A stretch of 64,000 nt of DNA from Rhodococcus sp. Leaf247 (lineage in GTDB: Bacteria; Actinomycetota; Actinomycetes; Mycobacteriales; Mycobacteriaceae): contig NZ_LMRP01000002.1 of assembly GCF_001426185.1 (NCBI RefSeq), forward strand, positions 1,070,144 to 1,134,143, in the 5' to 3' direction. Position numbers and translations under genes: made by a program. The first letter of the stretch is position 1, and each line of letters opens with the position of its first letter. The notes beneath the pieces are model-generated. The model had not been told where the DNA came from. It searched no databases and saw nothing but the letters and a program-made list of their open reading frames with translations. This document shows, piece by piece, positions 51,200 through 60,734 of this stretch.

Positions 51200-51744
51200 G
51201 CGAGAGTGTTTCGACCACCCGGGTGGAGTCGCCACCCGATGTCGATCGTGGTTTCCTCCACGGTCGAAGTGGACTGGTGGTGTCGGGTCTTCTCGTCGCC
51301 CTCGGCCTGTTCCTGGTCTACGGCACCGTCACCATGGACGTGCCCGACACCGCGACATCGCCCGGCCCGCAGGTGTTCCCGGCCATCATTGCGGGACTGT
51401 GCTTCGTGATCGCCGTGCTCGTCGCGGTCCAGCTGCTGCGTACTCCGGACGAGGTCGACCTCGGGGTCGACGAGACCGGTGCGCCCAACACCGGCACCTT
51501 GTCGAACTGGCGCTCCGTCGGCATCACGGTCGGTTCGATCGTCCTGTTCATCGCCCTGCTGAATCCGCTCGGGTGGGTTCTTGCCGGCGCTCTCCTGTTC
51601 TGGGGCGTTTCGATCGGACTCGGCGGCACCCGGTACGTCTTCGACGCCGGCGTGGCGCTCGTCATGTCGTCCGTCGTCCAGCTGGTCTTCTCCGGCGGAC
51701 TGGGGCTCACACTGCCCGGCGGCATCCTCGCGGCGGTGTTCTGA
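51196..51744 (+). CDS. tctB: Tripartite tricarboxylate transporter small membrane subunit
   Basis: A 182-residue membrane protein with about four hydrophobic helices (GLVVSGLLVALGLFLVYGT, VFPAIIAGLCFVIAVLVAV, VGITVGSIVLFIALLNPLGW, VALVMSSVVQLVFSGGLG), typical of TctB. It helps assemble the transporter with the large subunit. ATG 51196 overlaps the tctC stop by 4 nt and its stop overlaps tctA by 1 nt. Confidence 0.9.
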   Translation: MSESVSTTRVESPPDVDRGFLHGRSGLVVSGLLVALGLFLVYGTVTMDVPDTATSPGPQVFPAIIAGLCFVIAVLVAVQLLRTPDEVDLGVDETGAPNTGTLSNWRSVGITVGSIVLFIALLNPLGWVLAGALLFWGVSIGLGGTRYVFDAGVALVMSSVVQLVFSGGLGLTLPGGILAAVF

Positions 51745-53249
51745 TGGACGCGTTCTCGAATCTCCTCGACGGCTTCGGCACCGCCCTGACGCCCATGAAC
51801 ATCGTGTGGGTCGTCGTCGGCGCCCTGCTCGGCACAGCGGTGGGTGTCCTCCCGGGACTCGGATCGGCCATGGCCGTCGCGCTGCTCCTGCCCGTGACGT
51901 TCACCCTCGAGCCCACCTCCGCGTTGATCATGTTCGCCGGCGTCTACTTCGGCGGCCTGTTCGGTGACTCGATCTCCGGCATCCTCATGAACACCCCCGG
52001 CAACAGCACTGCGATCGCAGGGACGTTCGAGGGGCACCGCATGGCGAAGAACGGCCGTGCCCCACAAGCGTTGGCCACCTCCGCCATCGGCGCCTTCATC
52101 GGCGGCATCATCGCCACCACCCTCGTGGTGTTCTTCGCCCCGACGCTCGCCGACCTGGCCACGAACTTCGGACCCGCGGAGTACTTCGCCCTGGCGGTGT
52201 TCGCGTTCATCGCGACGTCGGCGGTGGTGTCCGACTCCGTCCTCAAGGGTCTGAGCGCACTGCTGATCGGCTTGACGCTCGCCGTCATCGGCATCGACGG
52301 GCCCTCCGGCGCATCGCGTTTCACCTTCGAGGTGCCGGCATTGTTCGACGGCATCTCCGTGGTGGTCATCACGGTCGCGATGCTCGCCCTCGGTGAGGTC
52401 ATCTTCATCGCCTCCAAGATCGGCAAGCCCGACGACACCACGTTGATCCCGTCCAAGGGTCGACCCTTCCTGAGCAAGGCGGAGTTCCGCGAAGCGATGC
52501 CGGCGTGGTTGCGCGGCACCGCATTCGGTGTCCCCTTCGGCATCATCCCCGCCGGCGGCGCCGAGGTGCCGAGCTTCCTGGCCTACGGCACCGAGCGTCG
52601 GTTGGACCGTCGTAGCAAGAACCCGATGTTCGGTAAGGGCGCGATCCGCGGTGTGGCCGGGCCGGAAGCCGCCGGCAACTCCACGGCCGGCACCGCGATG
52701 GGTGCGCTTCTCGCTCTCGGACTCCCCACGTCGGCAACGGCAGCGATCCTGCTCGCAGCGTTCCAGCAGTACGGGATCCAACCGGGACCGTTGCTGTTCG
52801 AGCGCAACGGTGAGGTCGTCTGGGCACTGCTCGCCAGCCTCTTCGTCGGCATGGTCGTCCTGTTGATCCTGAATCTGCCGTTCGCCCCGCTGTGGGCGCA
52901 GCTGCTCAAGATTCCCAAGAACTACCTGTACGCCGGCATCACCGTGTTCGCCTCGCTCGGTGTCTACGCGGTGAGCGCCTCGATCGTGGATCTGATCGCC
53001 ATGCTCGGACTCGGCATCATCGGATTCATGTTGCGCCGCTTCGGAATCCCACTGGCGCCGGTCCTCATCGCCGTGATCCTCGGGCCACTCGCCGAGGATT
53101 CGCTGCGACGAGCTCTGGCCGTCAGCGAAGGCGACGTCTCGATCCTCGTCGGCAGTGGCATCACCGTCGTCCTGTACACGCTGATGGTGATCGCGGTGGT
53201 CTTCTCCATCGTGACGAAGGTGCGGTCGCGGGCGAAGGTGGACTTCTAG
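51744..53249 (+). CDS. tctA: Tripartite tricarboxylate transporter large membrane subunit
   Basis: A 501-residue permease subunit with about eleven to twelve helices. TctA signatures are GVLPGLGSAMAVALLLP, MFAGVYFGGLFGDSISGILMNTPG and the second-half repeat GPEAAGNSTAGTAMGALLALGLPTSATAAIL. It works with tctB and tctC to import a carboxylate using a cation gradient. ATG 51744 overlaps the tctB stop (TGATG). A large palindrome follows 22 bp after the stop. Confidence 0.95.
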   Translation: MDAFSNLLDGFGTALTPMNIVWVVVGALLGTAVGVLPGLGSAMAVALLLPVTFTLEPTSALIMFAGVYFGGLFGDSISGILMNTPGNSTAIAGTFEGHRMAKNGRAPQALATSAIGAFIGGIIATTLVVFFAPTLADLATNFGPAEYFALAVFAFIATSAVVSDSVLKGLSALLIGLTLAVIGIDGPSGASRFTFEVPALFDGISVVVITVAMLALGEVIFIASKIGKPDDTTLIPSKGRPFLSKAEFREAMPAWLRGTAFGVPFGIIPAGGAEVPSFLAYGTERRLDRRSKNPMFGKGAIRGVAGPEAAGNSTAGTAMGALLALGLPTSATAAILLAAFQQYGIQPGPLLFERNGEVVWALLASLFVGMVVLLILNLPFAPLWAQLLKIPKNYLYAGITVFASLGVYAVSASIVDLIAMLGLGIIGFMLRRFGIPLAPVLIAVILGPLAEDSLRRALAVSEGDVSILVGSGITVVLYTLMVIAVVFSIVTKVRSRAKVDF

Positions 53250-53271
53250 AGCACTCTGCTTCACCCCTGAC

Positions 53272-53343
53272 CCCCCGCGAGTACGTCGACAATGTCGTGA
53301 TCCAGGTGTCGATCACGACAGTTCGGACGTACTCGCGGGGGGT
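53272..53343. repeat. Large palindromic element, copy 1 (tctA-nuclease gap)
   Basis: Two arms of about 32 nt (53272-53303 and 53312-53343) share CGCGAGTACGTC at the outside and TGTCGTGATC at the inside, separated by five unpaired positions; the loop is 8 nt. It can act as the tctA terminator. The same two blocks recur in the palindrome on the other side of the nuclease gene, which makes it a repeat element and not just a hairpin. Confidence 0.75.
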
Positions 53344-53390
53344 TCGTTGGTGTTCACCCCCGTGTCACACAGCCGTGGCTGAATGACGGC

Positions 53391-54185
53391 ATGGGTTACG
53401 ACGAGGTCTTCCTGTCCGCCACGGCACTGCCGATCCCGACGAGGCCGGCGCTGACCACGCTCACGTACACGCACTTCTCGGTGTCGATGGATATCTCGCG
53501 GCGCCTCGCCGCGGTCACCGCGGTGAACATCGACGGCGCAGCCCTGCGTGACGTCGAGCGCGGGGACGACTGGCGGCTCGATCCCCGCCTGCCGACGACG
53601 CAGCAGGCGGGCCCGGAGTTGTACGCGAACAACGACATCGACCGCGGGCACCTCGTACGACGACGCGATCCCGTGTGGGGCACGCGCGACGTCGCGGAGC
53701 AGGCCAATGAGGACACCTTCCACTACACCGTGTGCGGACCGCAGACGGCGACGCTGAACCAGTCGAAGGAACTGTGGTTGGGCCTCGAGGACTACGTGCT
53801 CGAGCACGCGCGAACCTACGGACAGAAGATCTCCGTGTTCAGCGGCTGCATCTTCGCCGACGACGATCCGGTGTACCGCGGCATCGCCATCCCTCGGCGC
53901 TTCTTCAAGATCGCGACCTGGTGGCAGGACGACGTGCCGGCCGCGACCGGCTATGTGCTGGATCAGTCGGAGTCGTTGGCGCCCATCCTCGAACGCGGTG
54001 TCCTGGCCCGCGACATCCCTCCGCTCGGGGCGTACCGCACGTATCAGGTGCCCGTCGCCGACATCGCCGCCGCAACCGGTCTGGCGATGGCGGATCTGAC
54101 GGCTGCGGATCGTCTCGCGCTCGTTCCCGGCGTCCGGCCCGTGGAGTGGCGCGAGATCGAGAGGGCCGACGACCTGGTGTGGTGA
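53391..54185 (+). CDS. DNA/RNA non-specific endonuclease (NucA/EndoG family)
   Basis: A 264-residue beta-beta-alpha-metal nuclease. The catalytic motif is Asp84-Arg-Gly-His87 (NDIDRGHLVRR), with an Asn and Glu downstream in TLNQSKELWLGLEDYV for the Mg2+ ion. A Cys in FSGCIF may be structural. No signal peptide is evident, unlike secreted family members, so location is unclear and self-toxicity would need control. It is a single gene between two related palindromes, with no inhibitor gene next to it. Confidence 0.88.
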   Translation: MGYDEVFLSATALPIPTRPALTTLTYTHFSVSMDISRRLAAVTAVNIDGAALRDVERGDDWRLDPRLPTTQQAGPELYANNDIDRGHLVRRRDPVWGTRDVAEQANEDTFHYTVCGPQTATLNQSKELWLGLEDYVLEHARTYGQKISVFSGCIFADDDPVYRGIAIPRRFFKIATWWQDDVPAATGYVLDQSESLAPILERGVLARDIPPLGAYRTYQVPVADIAAATGLAMADLTAADRLALVPGVRPVEWREIERADDLVW

Positions 54186-54200
54186 CCCTGTCCCGCCCCC

Positions 54201-54268
54201 CCCGGCGAGTACGTCCATACTGTCGTGGCGAGCAGCAGAATCACGACACTATCGGCGTACTCGCGGGG
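54201..54268. repeat. Large palindromic element, copy 2 (nuclease-leuS gap)
   Basis: Arms of 27 nt (54201-54227 and 54242-54268) with four mismatches: outer block GCGAGTACGYC, inner block TGTCGTG, 14-nt loop. It lies between the convergent stops of the nuclease gene and leuS and may terminate both. Its four-way similarity to copy 1 marks a family of palindromic repeats. Confidence 0.75.
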
Positions 54269-54290
54269 ACGGGGTGGGGACTTTCCCGAG

Positions 54291-57140
54291 CTAGAGAACG
54301 ACGTTCACCATCCGGCCGGGTACGACGATGACCTTCTTCGGGGCCTTGCCGTCCAGAAGCGCCACGATCTTCTCGTCCGCCAGTGCCACGGCCTGCACGT
54401 CCTCCCGCGACGCGTCGGCAGCGACGGTGATGCGCGAGCGCACCTTGCCGTTGACCTGGATCGGATAGTCGACCGTGTCGTCGACCAACCACTTCTCGTC
54501 GACGGTCGGGAACGGGCCGTGCGCCAGCGACTCGGTGTGGCCCAACATGTTCCACAGCTCCTCCGCGATGTGCGGCGCGAGCGGTGCGAGCATCAGAACC
54601 AGCGGCTCGACGGCCGAACGAGGAGCACCGGCGGGGTACTCCTTGGTCAGATGGTTGGTGAACTCGATGAGTTTGGCACCGGCCGTATTGTCCCGCAGCG
54701 CAGCGTAATCCGCGTCGACACCCTCGGCGGTACGGTTCATCGCCTTGAGAGTCGCATCGCTGGGCGCCCCGTCGGTGACACGGACCGCGCCGGTCTCCTC
54801 GTCGACCACCAGGCGCCACACCCGCTGCAGGAATCGCTGCGCGCCGACGACGTCCTTCGTCGCCCAGGGGCGCGAGGTGTCCAGCGGACCCATCGACATC
54901 TCGTACATGCGCAGGGTGTCGGCGCCGTACTCGGCGAAGATCTCGTCCGGCGAGACCGAGTTCTTGAGCGACTTGCCCATCTTGCCGTACTCGCGGTTCA
55001 CCTCGGCGCCCTGGAAGAAGTACTTCCCGCCCTCTTCCGTCACCTCGTCCGCCGGGACGTAGACGCCGCGTGCATCGGTGAAGGCGTAGGCCTGGATGTA
55101 CCCCTGGTTGTACAGGCGGCGGTACGGCTCCTTCGAGCTGACGTGTCCCAGATCGAACAGCACCTTGTGCCAGAACCTCGCGTACAGCAGGTGCAGCACA
55201 GCATGTTCGACACCGCCGACGTACAGGTCCAGGCCGCCGGGATCGTTCTCGCCGTGGATGTCCGGGCGCGGGCCCATCCAGTACGCCTCGTTCTCCGGCG
55301 CGCACATCTGCTCGGAGTTGGTGGGGTCGATGTAGCGCAGCTGGTACCACGAGCTGCCGGCCCACTGCGGCATGACATTGGTGTCACGCGTGTAGGTCTG
55401 CAGACCGTCACCCAGGTCGAGCTCGACGTTCACCCAGTCGGTCGCCTTCGCCAGCGGGGGAGACGGTTCACTGTTCGCGTCGTCGGGGTCGAACGAGACG
55501 GGAGCGTAGTCCTCGACCTCCGGGAGTTCGACGGGCAGAATCGATTCCGGCAACGGGTGCGCCTTACCGTTCGCGTCGTACACGATCGGGAACGGCTCAC
55601 CCCAGTAGCGCTGACGCGCGAACAGCCAGTCACGCAACTTGTACTGGATGGTGCCCTTGCCGTGGCCGTCCTTCTCCAGGTGCTCGATGACACGCGTCTT
55701 CGCGGCGTCCACGTCGAGTCCGTCGAGGAAGCCGGAGTTCACCAGCTCACCGTCGCCGGTCCACGCGGACTCGTCCACGTCCCCACCCGAGATGACCTGC
55801 ACGACAGGCAGTCCGAACTTGGTGGCGAACTCCCAGTCGCGCTGGTCGTGACCCGGAACGGCCATGATCGCGCCGGTTCCGTAGCCCGTCAGCACGTAGT
55901 CCGCGATGAAGACCGGCACCGACGCGCCGTTCACCGGGTTCACGGCGAAAGCCCCGGTGAACACACCGGTCTTCTCCTTGTTCTCCTGGCGCTCGAGGTC
56001 CGACTTGGCTGCGATCGCACGACGGTATGCACCGACTGCGAGGACGGGAGTTCCCTCACCGTGCGTCCACCGCTCGTCCGTGTCCACCGGCCAGGCGGCA
56101 GCCGTGATGTCGTCGACCAAGGGGTGTTCCGGGGCCAGCACGACGTAGGTCGCACCGAACAGGGTGTCGGGCCGTGTGGTGAACACGTCGATGTTCGCGG
56201 TACCCGACCCGTGGGGCAGACCCGCTTCGAAGGTGACCTCGGCGCCGCGGGACCGTCCGATCCAGTTGCGCTGCATCGTCTTGACCTTGTCCGGCCAGTC
56301 GAGCAGATCCAGATCGTCGATCAGACGATCGGAGTAGGCGGTGATGCGCATCATCCACTGGCGCAGGTTCTTCCGGAACACGGGGAAATTTCCACGGTCA
56401 CTGCGACCGTCGGCCGTGACCTCCTCGTTGGCCAGCACGGTTCCGAGGCCCGGGCACCAGTTGACCAGCGAGTTGGACTCGTAGACCAGCCGATGACCGT
56501 CCAGGACGTCGCGGCGCTCGGACACCGACAGGGACTCCCACGACCGTCCGTCGTCGAGAACCCGCTCACCGGACGCGAATTCGGCCTCCAGCTCGGCGAT
56601 CGGACGTGCCGTGCCTGCCTCGGTGTCGTACCAGGAGTCGAAGATCTGCAGGAAGATCCACTGCGTCCAGTGGTAGAAGTCGACGTCCGTCGTCGCGAGC
56701 GAGCGACGCGTGTCGTGACCGAGGCCCAGCCGCCCGAGCTGTCGGCGCATGTTCGCGATGTTCGCCTCGGTGGTGGTGCGAGGATGTGTGCCCGTCTGCA
56801 CGGCGTACTGCTCGGCGGGTAGACCGAACGCGTCGTACCCGAGGGTGTGCAGCACATTGCGGCCCTGCATGCGGTGGTAGCGCGCGAACACGTCCGTCGC
56901 GATGTAGCCGAGCGGGTGGCCGACGTGCAGACCGCTGCCCGAGGGATACGGGAACATGTCCTGGACGAACAGCTTGTCCGACGGCACCTCGCCGGCCAGG
57001 TCGCCCACCGGATTGGGCGCGTCGAACGTGCCCTCGGCGGCCCACCGCTCCTGCCACCGCGACTCGAGGGAACCCGCCAGGTCCGCGGTGTAGCGGTATC
57101 CGGGGGTCGTGTCGGGGGAGGCGTCGCCGTGTTCACTCAC
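54291..57140 (-). CDS. leuS: Leucyl-tRNA synthetase
   Basis: Charges tRNA-Leu. The 949-residue class I synthetase has the HIGH-type motif HVGH in [16 protein letters not shown], the CP1 editing domain with TTRPDTLFG, and the KMSKS-type motif KMGKS in [15 protein letters not shown]. The anticodon-binding domain follows, ending near [11 protein letters not shown]. The start GTG 57140 lies 6 nt after a TACGCT box on the minus strand, a leaderless signal; longer frame starts (to 57752) overlap two plus-strand genes and are unlikely. Order matches Rv0041 in M. tuberculosis. Confidence 0.97.
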   Translation of the reverse strand: MSEHGDASPDTTPGYRYTADLAGSLESRWQERWAAEGTFDAPNPVGDLAGEVPSDKLFVQDMFPYPSGSGLHVGHPLGYIATDVFARYHRMQGRNVLHTLGYDAFGLPAEQYAVQTGTHPRTTTEANIANMRRQLGRLGLGHDTRRSLATTDVDFYHWTQWIFLQIFDSWYDTEAGTARPIAELEAEFASGERVLDDGRSWESLSVSERRDVLDGHRLVYESNSLVNWCPGLGTVLANEEVTADGRSDRGNFPVFRKNLRQWMMRITAYSDRLIDDLDLLDWPDKVKTMQRNWIGRSRGAEVTFEAGLPHGSGTANIDVFTTRPDTLFGATYVVLAPEHPLVDDITAAAWPVDTDERWTHGEGTPVLAVGAYRRAIAAKSDLERQENKEKTGVFTGAFAVNPVNGASVPVFIADYVLTGYGTGAIMAVPGHDQRDWEFATKFGLPVVQVISGGDVDESAWTGDGELVNSGFLDGLDVDAAKTRVIEHLEKDGHGKGTIQYKLRDWLFARQRYWGEPFPIVYDANGKAHPLPESILPVELPEVEDYAPVSFDPDDANSEPSPPLAKATDWVNVELDLGDGLQTYTRDTNVMPQWAGSSWYQLRYIDPTNSEQMCAPENEAYWMGPRPDIHGENDPGGLDLYVGGVEHAVLHLLYARFWHKVLFDLGHVSSKEPYRRLYNQGYIQAYAFTDARGVYVPADEVTEEGGKYFFQGAEVNREYGKMGKSLKNSVSPDEIFAEYGADTLRMYEMSMGPLDTSRPWATKDVVGAQRFLQRVWRLVVDEETGAVRVTDGAPSDATLKAMNRTAEGVDADYAALRDNTAGAKLIEFTNHLTKEYPAGAPRSAVEPLVLMLAPLAPHIAEELWNMLGHTESLAHGPFPTVDEKWLVDDTVDYPIQVNGKVRSRITVAADASREDVQAVALADEKIVALLDGKAPKKVIVVPGRMVNVVL

Positions 57141-57206
57141 CCGACCAGCGTAAAGCGTGACCATGCGCACGCGAACGCCCGGCCACGAGGCCGTAAAGTG
57201 GTGTAC

Positions 57207-57620
57207 GTGATTGTCGTGTCCGTGATCCTTCTGCTCGTACTCCTCGTGGGCGCTGTCGCGCTGGGCACGGTGGCGTTCCTCGGCCTGGGTGGCCGGCTGA
57301 AGCGCAACTCCGTCGCCGGAGTGCGCACCGAAGCCAGCATGCGGTCCGACGAGACGTTCGCCGTCGCCAACAAGGTGGCAGGCCCGACGACCGCTGCTGC
57401 AGCCGTCCTGCTGCTGATCGGAGCGGTGGCGACCATGGCCCCCGGTGGCGTGTTCGGTGTCGTGGCCGCCGTCCTGACCACCGTCGCCGCCCTGGTGACC
57501 GCTGCCTACGGCGGCGCCATGGGCACCCGTGCTGCTGCGGCCGTCCCCGTCGAGGAGACCGGCGGATGCGGACACAGCTGCATCTCGTGCAGTCTCAAGG
57601 ACGCGTGCCAGCCGTCCTGA
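57207..57620 (+). CDS. SdpI-like small membrane protein with Cys-rich tail
   Basis: A 137-residue protein with three to four membrane helices ([65 protein letters not shown]). The segment [26 protein letters not shown] is typical of SdpI/YhfL-type proteins. The last 20 residues contain four Cys and one His ([14 protein letters not shown]), a possible metal-binding tail that I do not recall in SdpI. It starts 66 bp from leuS, divergently, with a TAAAGT box 7 nt before GTG 57207. It is one base from the next gene's start. Confidence 0.75.
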   Translation: MIVVSVILLLVLLVGAVALGTVAFLGLGGRLKRNSVAGVRTEASMRSDETFAVANKVAGPTTAAAAVLLLIGAVATMAPGGVFGVVAAVLTTVAALVTAAYGGAMGTRAAAAVPVEETGGCGHSCISCSLKDACQPS

Positions 57621-57621
57621 C

Positions 57622-58623
57622 GTGGCGTTCTCCCTGACCGGCACCGTCAAGGCGCTCGACGGCTTCGTCCTTGCGATCTTCGCTGCTGCCATCGCGGCGA
57701 CTGTGTTCCCGGTCTCGGGCACCGCAGCCGACGTGCTGTCGTGGGTCACCACTGTCGGTATCGCGCTGCTGTTCTTCCTCTACGGAGTTCGACTGTCCCC
57801 CCGCGACGCCATGGACGGCGTTCGGCACTGGCGGCTGCACGGAGTGGTTCTCGCCTGCACGTACCTGCTGTTCCCGCTCCTCGGGCTCGGCCTACGGGTG
57901 CTCGCGCCGGGACTGCTGACCGACGATCTGTACACCGGGATGCTGTACCTCTGCCTGGTGCCGTCCACGATCCAGTCGTCGATCGCCTTCACTTCGATCG
58001 CCCGCGGCAACGTCGCCGGTGCCGTCGTCAGCGCGTCGCTGTCCAACATCGTCGGAGTGTTCGCGACGCCGCTGCTGGTGGTCCTTCTGATGAGCACGAC
58101 AGGCGGAGCGAGCATCGACGCCGGGTCGATCGTCGACATCATGCTGCAGCTCCTGCTGCCCTTCGTGGCCGGACAGTTCGCCAGGCGATGGCTTGTCGGA
58201 TGGGTGGCCCGGCATCGGTCCACCACCCTGCTCGTCGACCGCGGATCGATCCTCCTGATCGTCTACGCCGCGTTCAGCGCGTCGCGCGTCGACGGAGTCT
58301 GGGCTGCCACCACGCCGTGGCAGATCGTGGCGGTGGTGCTCCTGTGCAGTGCCCTGCTCGCTGTCGTCCTCGCCGCGACTGCCGGGATCGCGCGCGCGGC
58401 GCGTATGTCCCGCGCCGACCGCATCGTCGTGGTGTTCTGCGGGTCGAAGAAGAGCCTGGCCAGCGGCATCGCGATCGCGTCGGTGCTCTTCGTCGGGCAA
58501 CCCGTCGGAGTGATCGTTCTACCCCTGCTGGTCTTCCACCAGATCCAATTGGTGGTGTGCGCTGTCCTCGCCGGTCGCTACGAACGCCAGGCGATCACGG
58601 ACGCTGCTGCATCGACTTCCTGA
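57622..58623 (+). CDS. Bile acid:sodium symporter-family (SBF-like) transporter
   Basis: A 333-residue membrane protein with about ten helices, of the SBF-like/YfeH branch. Conserved segments are [44 protein letters not shown] and [21 protein letters not shown]. Substrate unknown; family members move organic anions with sodium. GTG 57622 lies 1 bp after the SdpI-like stop, so the two are coupled. Its 3' end overlaps a convergent gene by 29 bp. Confidence 0.88.
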   Translation: MAFSLTGTVKALDGFVLAIFAAAIAATVFPVSGTAADVLSWVTTVGIALLFFLYGVRLSPRDAMDGVRHWRLHGVVLACTYLLFPLLGLGLRVLAPGLLTDDLYTGMLYLCLVPSTIQSSIAFTSIARGNVAGAVVSASLSNIVGVFATPLLVVLLMSTTGGASIDAGSIVDIMLQLLLPFVAGQFARRWLVGWVARHRSTTLLVDRGSILLIVYAAFSASRVDGVWAATTPWQIVAVVLLCSALLAVVLAATAGIARAARMSRADRIVVVFCGSKKSLASGIAIASVLFVGQPVGVIVLPLLVFHQIQLVVCAVLAGRYERQAITDAAASTS

Positions 58624-58999
58624 TCTCGTCGAGGCGAGCCTTACCGGCGCGCTCCCGCTCGGCGAACTTCTCCGCCTCGGTTCGACCGATCGCGCTCTCG
58701 GCATCCAGCTCGGTAGACCCCACCGCGCGCCCCGAACGCCCGTCGATTCGCTCTCGCACCGCGTCGAACGTGGGGACACCGGCGTCGGTGAAGCCCGGGT
58801 CTGTCGGAACCTGCGGGATGTCCGTCACCGACGGCGTGCGCGGCACGATGTCGGGGTCGACCGACGCCTCGGGAGTCAGAGCCACGGCAGCGTCGTGCAC
58901 CGCGCGCAGCGCCGGTCGAGCACTCGTGAGGGCGACCACGAGGTCCAGGACCTCGGCATCCGGCAACGACGCGGCCTGGTCTGACGAGAAGTCGGTCAT
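58595..58999 (-). CDS. Hypothetical protein, 134 residues
   Basis: A soluble, acidic protein not matched to a family. It has a helical N-terminus (VLDLVVALTSARPALRAVHDAAVALT), a Pro/Thr-rich middle (residues 46-75), and a charged helical C-terminus ([22 protein letters not shown]). TACCCT lies 6 nt before the ATG on the minus strand, matching the leaderless pattern of neighbours, which supports it as a real gene. It overlaps the SBF-like gene's end by 29 bp. Confidence 0.6.
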   Translation of the reverse strand: MTDFSSDQAASLPDAEVLDLVVALTSARPALRAVHDAAVALTPEASVDPDIVPRTPSVTDIPQVPTDPGFTDAGVPTFDAVRERIDGRSGRAVGSTELDAESAIGRTEAEKFAERERAGKARLDEIRKSMQQRP

Positions 59000-59081
59000 G
59001 TCATCAGGGTAGGCCGGGGCGCCACGGTGATCGTGGACTTCCGACCCCGGAAAGCGGGGCGAGGAGTCCACGATCCCGCCG

Positions 59082-59975
59082 TCACGGCGTCGGCATGCCG
59101 CCGTTGACGTTCAGCGTGTCGCCGGTGACGTACCCCGACTCGGCCGACGAGAGGTAGACGTAGGCACCGGCCAGCTCGGCGGGCTGACCCGCGCGACCGA
59201 GGGGTGTCTCCTGCCCGAATTCCGGCAGAGCCGAGGTGGGCTGGCCTCCGGACGCCTGCAACGGTGTCCAGAACGGTCCGGGCGCAACGACGTTGACCCG
59301 AATTCCGCGGGGAGCCAGCTGCTGAGCCAACGCCTTGCTCATCGTGTTGATCGCCATCTTCGTCGTCGCGTAGTCGACGAGTCCCGGCGACGGCGTGTAC
59401 GCCTGGATAGAACTGGTGTTGACGATGGTCGATCCTGCCGGCATGTGCGGAACCGCTTCCTGGATGATCCAGAACAGCGCGTACACGTTGGTCTTGAACG
59501 TGGCGTCGAACTGCTCCGGGCTCAGATCCTGGAGCTTCTCGACGAACTGCTGCTTGCCGGCGACGTTGACCAGCAGATCGATACCACCGAACTTCTCGAC
59601 GGTGGTCCGCACGATGCCACGCGCCGCCTGCTCGTCGGTCAGGTCCGCAGGAGCCAGCACTGCGGTCCTCCCGGCGGTACGCACGAGTTCGGCGACCTCC
59701 TGCGCGTCCTTCTCCTCCGACGGCAGGTAGTTGAGCACCACGTCCGCGCCCTCGCGGGCAAGTGCGATCGCAACCGCACGACCGATGCCGCTGTCCGCTC
59801 CCGTGACCAGCGCCTTGCGACCTGTGAGGCGCCCTGTTCCCCGGTACGTGCGCTCACCGTGGTCGGCCTTCGGTTCCAGATCGGAGGCCAGGCCCGGCGG
59901 ATCCTGATGCTGCTCGGGGTATCCGTCCTGGCGGTACTGGCTGACGGGATCTGTGAACGTGTACTGGTCTGTCAT
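59082..59975 (-). CDS. SDR family oxidoreductase (YghA-like)
   Basis: A 297-residue NAD(P)-dependent oxidoreductase with an extended N-terminus (about 45 residues, QYRQDGYPEQHQDPPGL) seen in the stress-associated YghA/YdaD group. The cofactor motif is TGADSGIGRAVA, then VNVAGKQ, the catalytic Ser in NTSSIQAY and Tyr-x-x-x-Lys as YATTK. The C-terminus has GYVTGDTLNVNGGM. It is divergent from udgX across 82 bp. Substrate unknown; homologues respond to general stress. Confidence 0.93.
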   Translation of the reverse strand: MTDQYTFTDPVSQYRQDGYPEQHQDPPGLASDLEPKADHGERTYRGTGRLTGRKALVTGADSGIGRAVAIALAREGADVVLNYLPSEEKDAQEVAELVRTAGRTAVLAPADLTDEQAARGIVRTTVEKFGGIDLLVNVAGKQQFVEKLQDLSPEQFDATFKTNVYALFWIIQEAVPHMPAGSTIVNTSSIQAYTPSPGLVDYATTKMAINTMSKALAQQLAPRGIRVNVVAPGPFWTPLQASGGQPTSALPEFGQETPLGRAGQPAELAGAYVYLSSAESGYVTGDTLNVNGGMPTP

Positions 59976-60057
59976 GGCTGCCGAGTGCCCGCGCACGACG
60001 GGGTGCCAAACCGCGCAGCCGGGTGTCGTCCGAGACATCGCCGGGTAGTCGATGTGC

Positions 60058-60687
60058 ATGGCACCGAAGTTTCCCGGCGCAGGCACGTTCGTCCCGCCCT
60101 CGACCGACCTCTCGGCACTGGCACTCGCCGCCCGAGGCTGTCGTGGATGTGATCTGTGGGAGCCTGCCGAGCAGACCGTGTTCGGCGCCGGAACCGCGTC
60201 GGCACGCATGATGTTGATCGGCGAACAGCCCGGTGATCAGGAGGATCGACGCGGACAGCCGTTCGTCGGGCCGGCCGGCGCGTTGCTGAACCGGGCACTC
60301 GACGAGGCCGACATCGATCGTGAGCTGACGTACGTGACCAACGCCGTCAAGCACTTCAAGTTCGCCCGAGCGGACAGGGGTCCGCGGCGCATCCACAAGA
60401 AGCCGCTCAGGTCCGAGGTGGTGGCGTGCCACCCATGGTTGGAAGCGGAGATCCGAGCCGTCGATCCGTCGGTCGTCGTCCTGCTCGGAGCCACCGCCGC
60501 ACAGGCCATGATGGGCACTGCCTTCCGCATCGGCACGGATCGGGGCCGTGTCCTCGAGCTCGGTGACGCGAAAGCCGTTGCGACGGCTCACCCTTCCGCC
60601 GTTCTCCGGACACCTGACGACGAGCGCGAGGCGGCGTTCGCGGCGCTGGTCGACGACCTCCGGGTGGCCGCTCGGCTGCTTGTCTGA
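60058..60687 (+). CDS. udgX: UdgX-type uracil-DNA glycosylase
   Basis: Removes uracil from DNA and, in the studied M. smegmatis enzyme, stays covalently bound through a histidine. The 209-residue product has motif A GEQPGDQED, cysteines Cys28, Cys31 and Cys124 for the iron-sulfur cluster with His99 at the usual fourth place, and the UdgX loop RRIH (110-113) with the attacking His113. The residue before RRIH is Pro, not the Lys of KRRIH. ATG 60058 lies 6 nt after TAGTCG; ATG 60052 is also possible. Monocistronic, before gadB. Confidence 0.93.
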   Translation: MAPKFPGAGTFVPPSTDLSALALAARGCRGCDLWEPAEQTVFGAGTASARMMLIGEQPGDQEDRRGQPFVGPAGALLNRALDEADIDRELTYVTNAVKHFKFARADRGPRRIHKKPLRSEVVACHPWLEAEIRAVDPSVVVLLGATAAQAMMGTAFRIGTDRGRVLELGDAKAVATAHPSAVLRTPDDEREAAFAALVDDLRVAARLLV

Positions 60688-60734
60688 CCGGCCGATCCGA
60701 GTCGCTGCTCGCCACTGCCGCGTAGCGTGACTGC

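Noticed and set aside
54181-54210. C-rich run before leuS considered as a G-quadruplex signal
   Set aside because: The C-tract is the outer part of the palindrome and lacks the four-tract spacing needed.
54225-56822. 865-codon plus-strand frame opposite leuS
   Set aside because: Antisense shadow of leuS with no conserved features.
57141-57752. Upstream extension of leuS to 57752
   Set aside because: It would overlap two plus-strand genes; a leaderless promoter and family alignment support GTG 57140.
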